NCBI GenBank assembly: GCA_903821255.1
Contig: CAIJKT010000823.1
Coordinates: 1 to 6,460, forward strand
Direction of reading: 5' to 3'
Source: an uncultured Lentisphaeria bacterium
Lineage (GTDB): Bacteria > Verrucomicrobiota > Lentisphaeria > Victivallales > Victivallaceae
Length of the DNA stretch: 6,460 nucleotides
Shown here in pieces: positions 5,014 through 6,460 of the stretch; positions within the stretch are counted from its first letter, which is position 1; every line of letters starts with the position of its first letter. Position numbers and translations under genes: made by a program. The notes below the pieces were generated by a model. It worked only from the letters and a program-made list of their open reading frames with translations. It did no database searches and was not told the origin of the DNA.

Positions 5014-6460
5014 ATGAATAAGCCGTTATCCAGTGATATGCTGCGTAAAATGAATGCTTACTGGCACGCCGCCAACTATCTTTCCGTCGGGCAGATTTAT
5101 CTCTATGACAATCCGCTGCTGAAAAAACCGCTGACGCTCGACCATGTGAAGCCGCGTCTGCTCGGCCACTGGGGAACCACGCCGGGACTGAATTTCATTT
5201 ACGTTCATCTCAACCGGCTCATCAATAAGTACGATCTGAATGTGATTTACATCACCGGCCCCGGTCATGGCGGCCCCGGCCTGGTCGCCAATACCTATCT
5301 GGAAGGCACCTACAGCGAGTTTTACCCGAACATCACCAGGGATGAAGAAGGCATGAAAAAACTGTTCAAGCAGTTTTCCTTTCCCGGCGGCATTCCCAGC
5401 CATGTGGCCCCCGAAACTCCGGGTTCGATCAATGAAGGCGGCGAACTTGGTTATTCGCTGGCTCACGCTTACGGTGCGGTATTTGACAACCCGGACCTGA
5501 TCGCGATGTGCGTGGTCGGCGACGGCGAAGCCGAAACCGGCCCGCTGGCCGCCAGTTGGCATTCCAATAAATTTCTGAATCCGGTTCATGACGGCGCGGT
5601 GCTGCCGATCCTGCATTTGAACGGCTACAAAATCGCCAATCCAACCGTACTGGCGCGCATCAGCCACGAGGAACTGGACGAACTGTTCCGCGGCTATGGT
5701 TACAAACCGTTCTTTGTCGAAGGCGACAAGCCGCTGGAAGTTCACCAGATCATGGCGGAGGTAATGGAAAAGGCCATCAACGAAATCAGGGAAATCCAGG
5801 CAAAGATCAGGGCCAAAGGCTTTACTAAACGCCCGATGTGGCCGATGATCATCATGCGCACACCCAAAGGCTGGACCGGCCCCAAAGAAGTTGACGGACT
5901 GCCGGTAGAGGGAACCTGGCGTTCGCATCAGGTGCCGCTGGCCGAACTGGCAACCAAGCCCGGACATTTGAAGATGCTTGAAACGTGGATGAAGAGCTAC
6001 AAGCCGGAAACGCTGTTTGACGAAACCGGCAGACTAATTCCCGAGCTGGCGGCGCTGGCTCCGAAAGGCGACCGGCGCATGGGCGCCAACCCGCATGCCA
6101 ATGGCGGACAGTTGCTGCACGAATTGAAAATGCCTGATTTCCGGAAATATGCCATTGATGTTCAAAGTCCGGGAACGGTTACGGCTGAATCCATCCGCAG
6201 TATGGGCGCATTTGTCCGCGACATTATGAAGCTGAACTGGGACCGCCGCAATTTCCGGGTCTTCGGCCCCGATGAAACCGCCTCCAACCGGCTGGGAGCC
6301 TTGATTGACATCACCGAACGGGTTTCCACTGCGAAAATATTGAAAACCGATGACCATGTTTCGCCCGACGGCCGGGTAATGGAAGTGCTCAGCGAGCATC
6401 TTTGCCAGGGCTGGCTGGAAGGCTATCTGCTCACCGGACGGCACGGCCTGTTCTCCTGCT
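5014..6460 (+). CDS. xfp: Phosphoketolase (xylulose 5-phosphate/fructose 6-phosphate), 3' end cut off by the window
   Basis: The frame is open from the ATG at 5014 to the window edge, giving 482 residues of a family usually close to 800. AGGAGG at 5003-5008 lies 5 bases before the start. The thiamine diphosphate domain is clear: [11 protein letters not shown] (49-59, His52), GPGHGGPG (82-89, His85), [11 protein letters not shown] (128-138, His130), [10 protein letters not shown] (169-178, metal/diphosphate motif), then SWHSN and HLNGYKI (181-207). Further on are a KGWTGP stretch (285-290), RSHQVP (303-308) and [11 protein letters not shown] (417-427), where Glu421 is the expected catalytic acid. 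The last residues TGRHGLFSC lead into the family's conserved continuation. The C-terminal part, with the remaining catalytic histidine, lies beyond the window. The enzyme cleaves ketose phosphates with phosphate to acetyl phosphate plus an aldose phosphate. Whether it prefers xylulose 5-phosphate or fructose 6-phosphate cannot be told from this. Confidence 0.97.
   Translation, partial: MNKPLSSDMLRKMNAYWHAANYLSVGQIYLYDNPLLKKPLTLDHVKPRLLGHWGTTPGLNFIYVHLNRLINKYDLNVIYITGPGHGGPGLVANTYLEGTYSEFYPNITRDEEGMKKLFKQFSFPGGIPSHVAPETPGSINEGGELGYSLAHAYGAVFDNPDLIAMCVVGDGEAETGPLAASWHSNKFLNPVHDGAVLPILHLNGYKIANPTVLARISHEELDELFRGYGYKPFFVEGDKPLEVHQIMAEVMEKAINEIREIQAKIRAKGFTKRPMWPMIIMRTPKGWTGPKEVDGLPVEGTWRSHQVPLAELATKPGHLKMLETWMKSYKPETLFDETGRLIPELAALAPKGDRRMGANPHANGGQLLHELKMPDFRKYAIDVQSPGTVTAESIRSMGAFVRDIMKLNWDRRNFRVFGPDETASNRLGALIDITERVSTAKILKTDDHVSPDGRVMEVLSEHLCQGWLEGYLLTGRHGLFSC

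Noticed and set aside
5026..5967. Minus-strand open frame of 313 codons opposite the phosphoketolase gene
   Set aside because: The plus strand encodes an unmistakable phosphoketolase through the whole interval. The antisense translation has no recognisable motifs.

Overview
The window is a bacterial chromosomal segment of moderately high GC with AT-rich intergenic gaps, strong AGGAGG-type ribosome binding sites and tightly packed operons. The gene set is an AraC-type regulator, a sugar epimerase, a Gfo/Idh dehydrogenase, a Tal-type transaldolase and a phosphoketolase. Together with a small exported protein of LolA-like character, it gives the impression of a carbohydrate-degrading member of the Planctomycetota-Verrucomicrobiota-Lentisphaerota group. 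That placement is an inference from gene content only and is not secure.

Layout. (1) Bases 3-65 on the plus strand look like the last 20 codons of a gene that enters from the left. It converges on (2) a minus-strand two-gene unit: an AraC-family regulator (850-1650) followed, 8 bases after its stop, by an exported protein of about 253 residues (80-841) whose ribosome binding site overlaps the regulator's stop codon. (3) A 133-bp AT-rich divergent intergenic region (1651-1783) carries a good sigma70-like promoter for the rightward genes and a 14-bp direct repeat at 24-bp spacing, a plausible operator for the regulator. (4) A rightward two-gene operon encodes a TIM-barrel sugar phosphate isomerase/epimerase (1784-2542) and a Gfo/Idh/MocA-type NAD(P)-dependent dehydrogenase (2565-3677). 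It is closed by a strong intrinsic terminator (3699-3732). (5) A second rightward operon encodes transaldolase (3830-4972) and the first 482 residues of a phosphoketolase (5014 to the window end).

How the genes may work together. The AraC regulator, the epimerase and the dehydrogenase form a classic regulated sugar or polyol oxidation/isomerisation cassette; the substrate cannot be read from the sequence. The exported protein cotranscribed with the regulator is of unknown function. Transaldolase plus phosphoketolase is the pairing needed for a bifid-shunt-like route: phosphoketolase cleaves fructose 6-phosphate or xylulose 5-phosphate to acetyl phosphate, and transaldolase recycles erythrose 4-phosphate. 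The two operons are separated by a terminator and need not be co-regulated.

Nothing here is clearly a new class of system. The most interesting points are the direct-repeat operator placed between the divergent units, the coupling of a regulator to an exported LolA-like protein, and the transaldolase-phosphoketolase operon.
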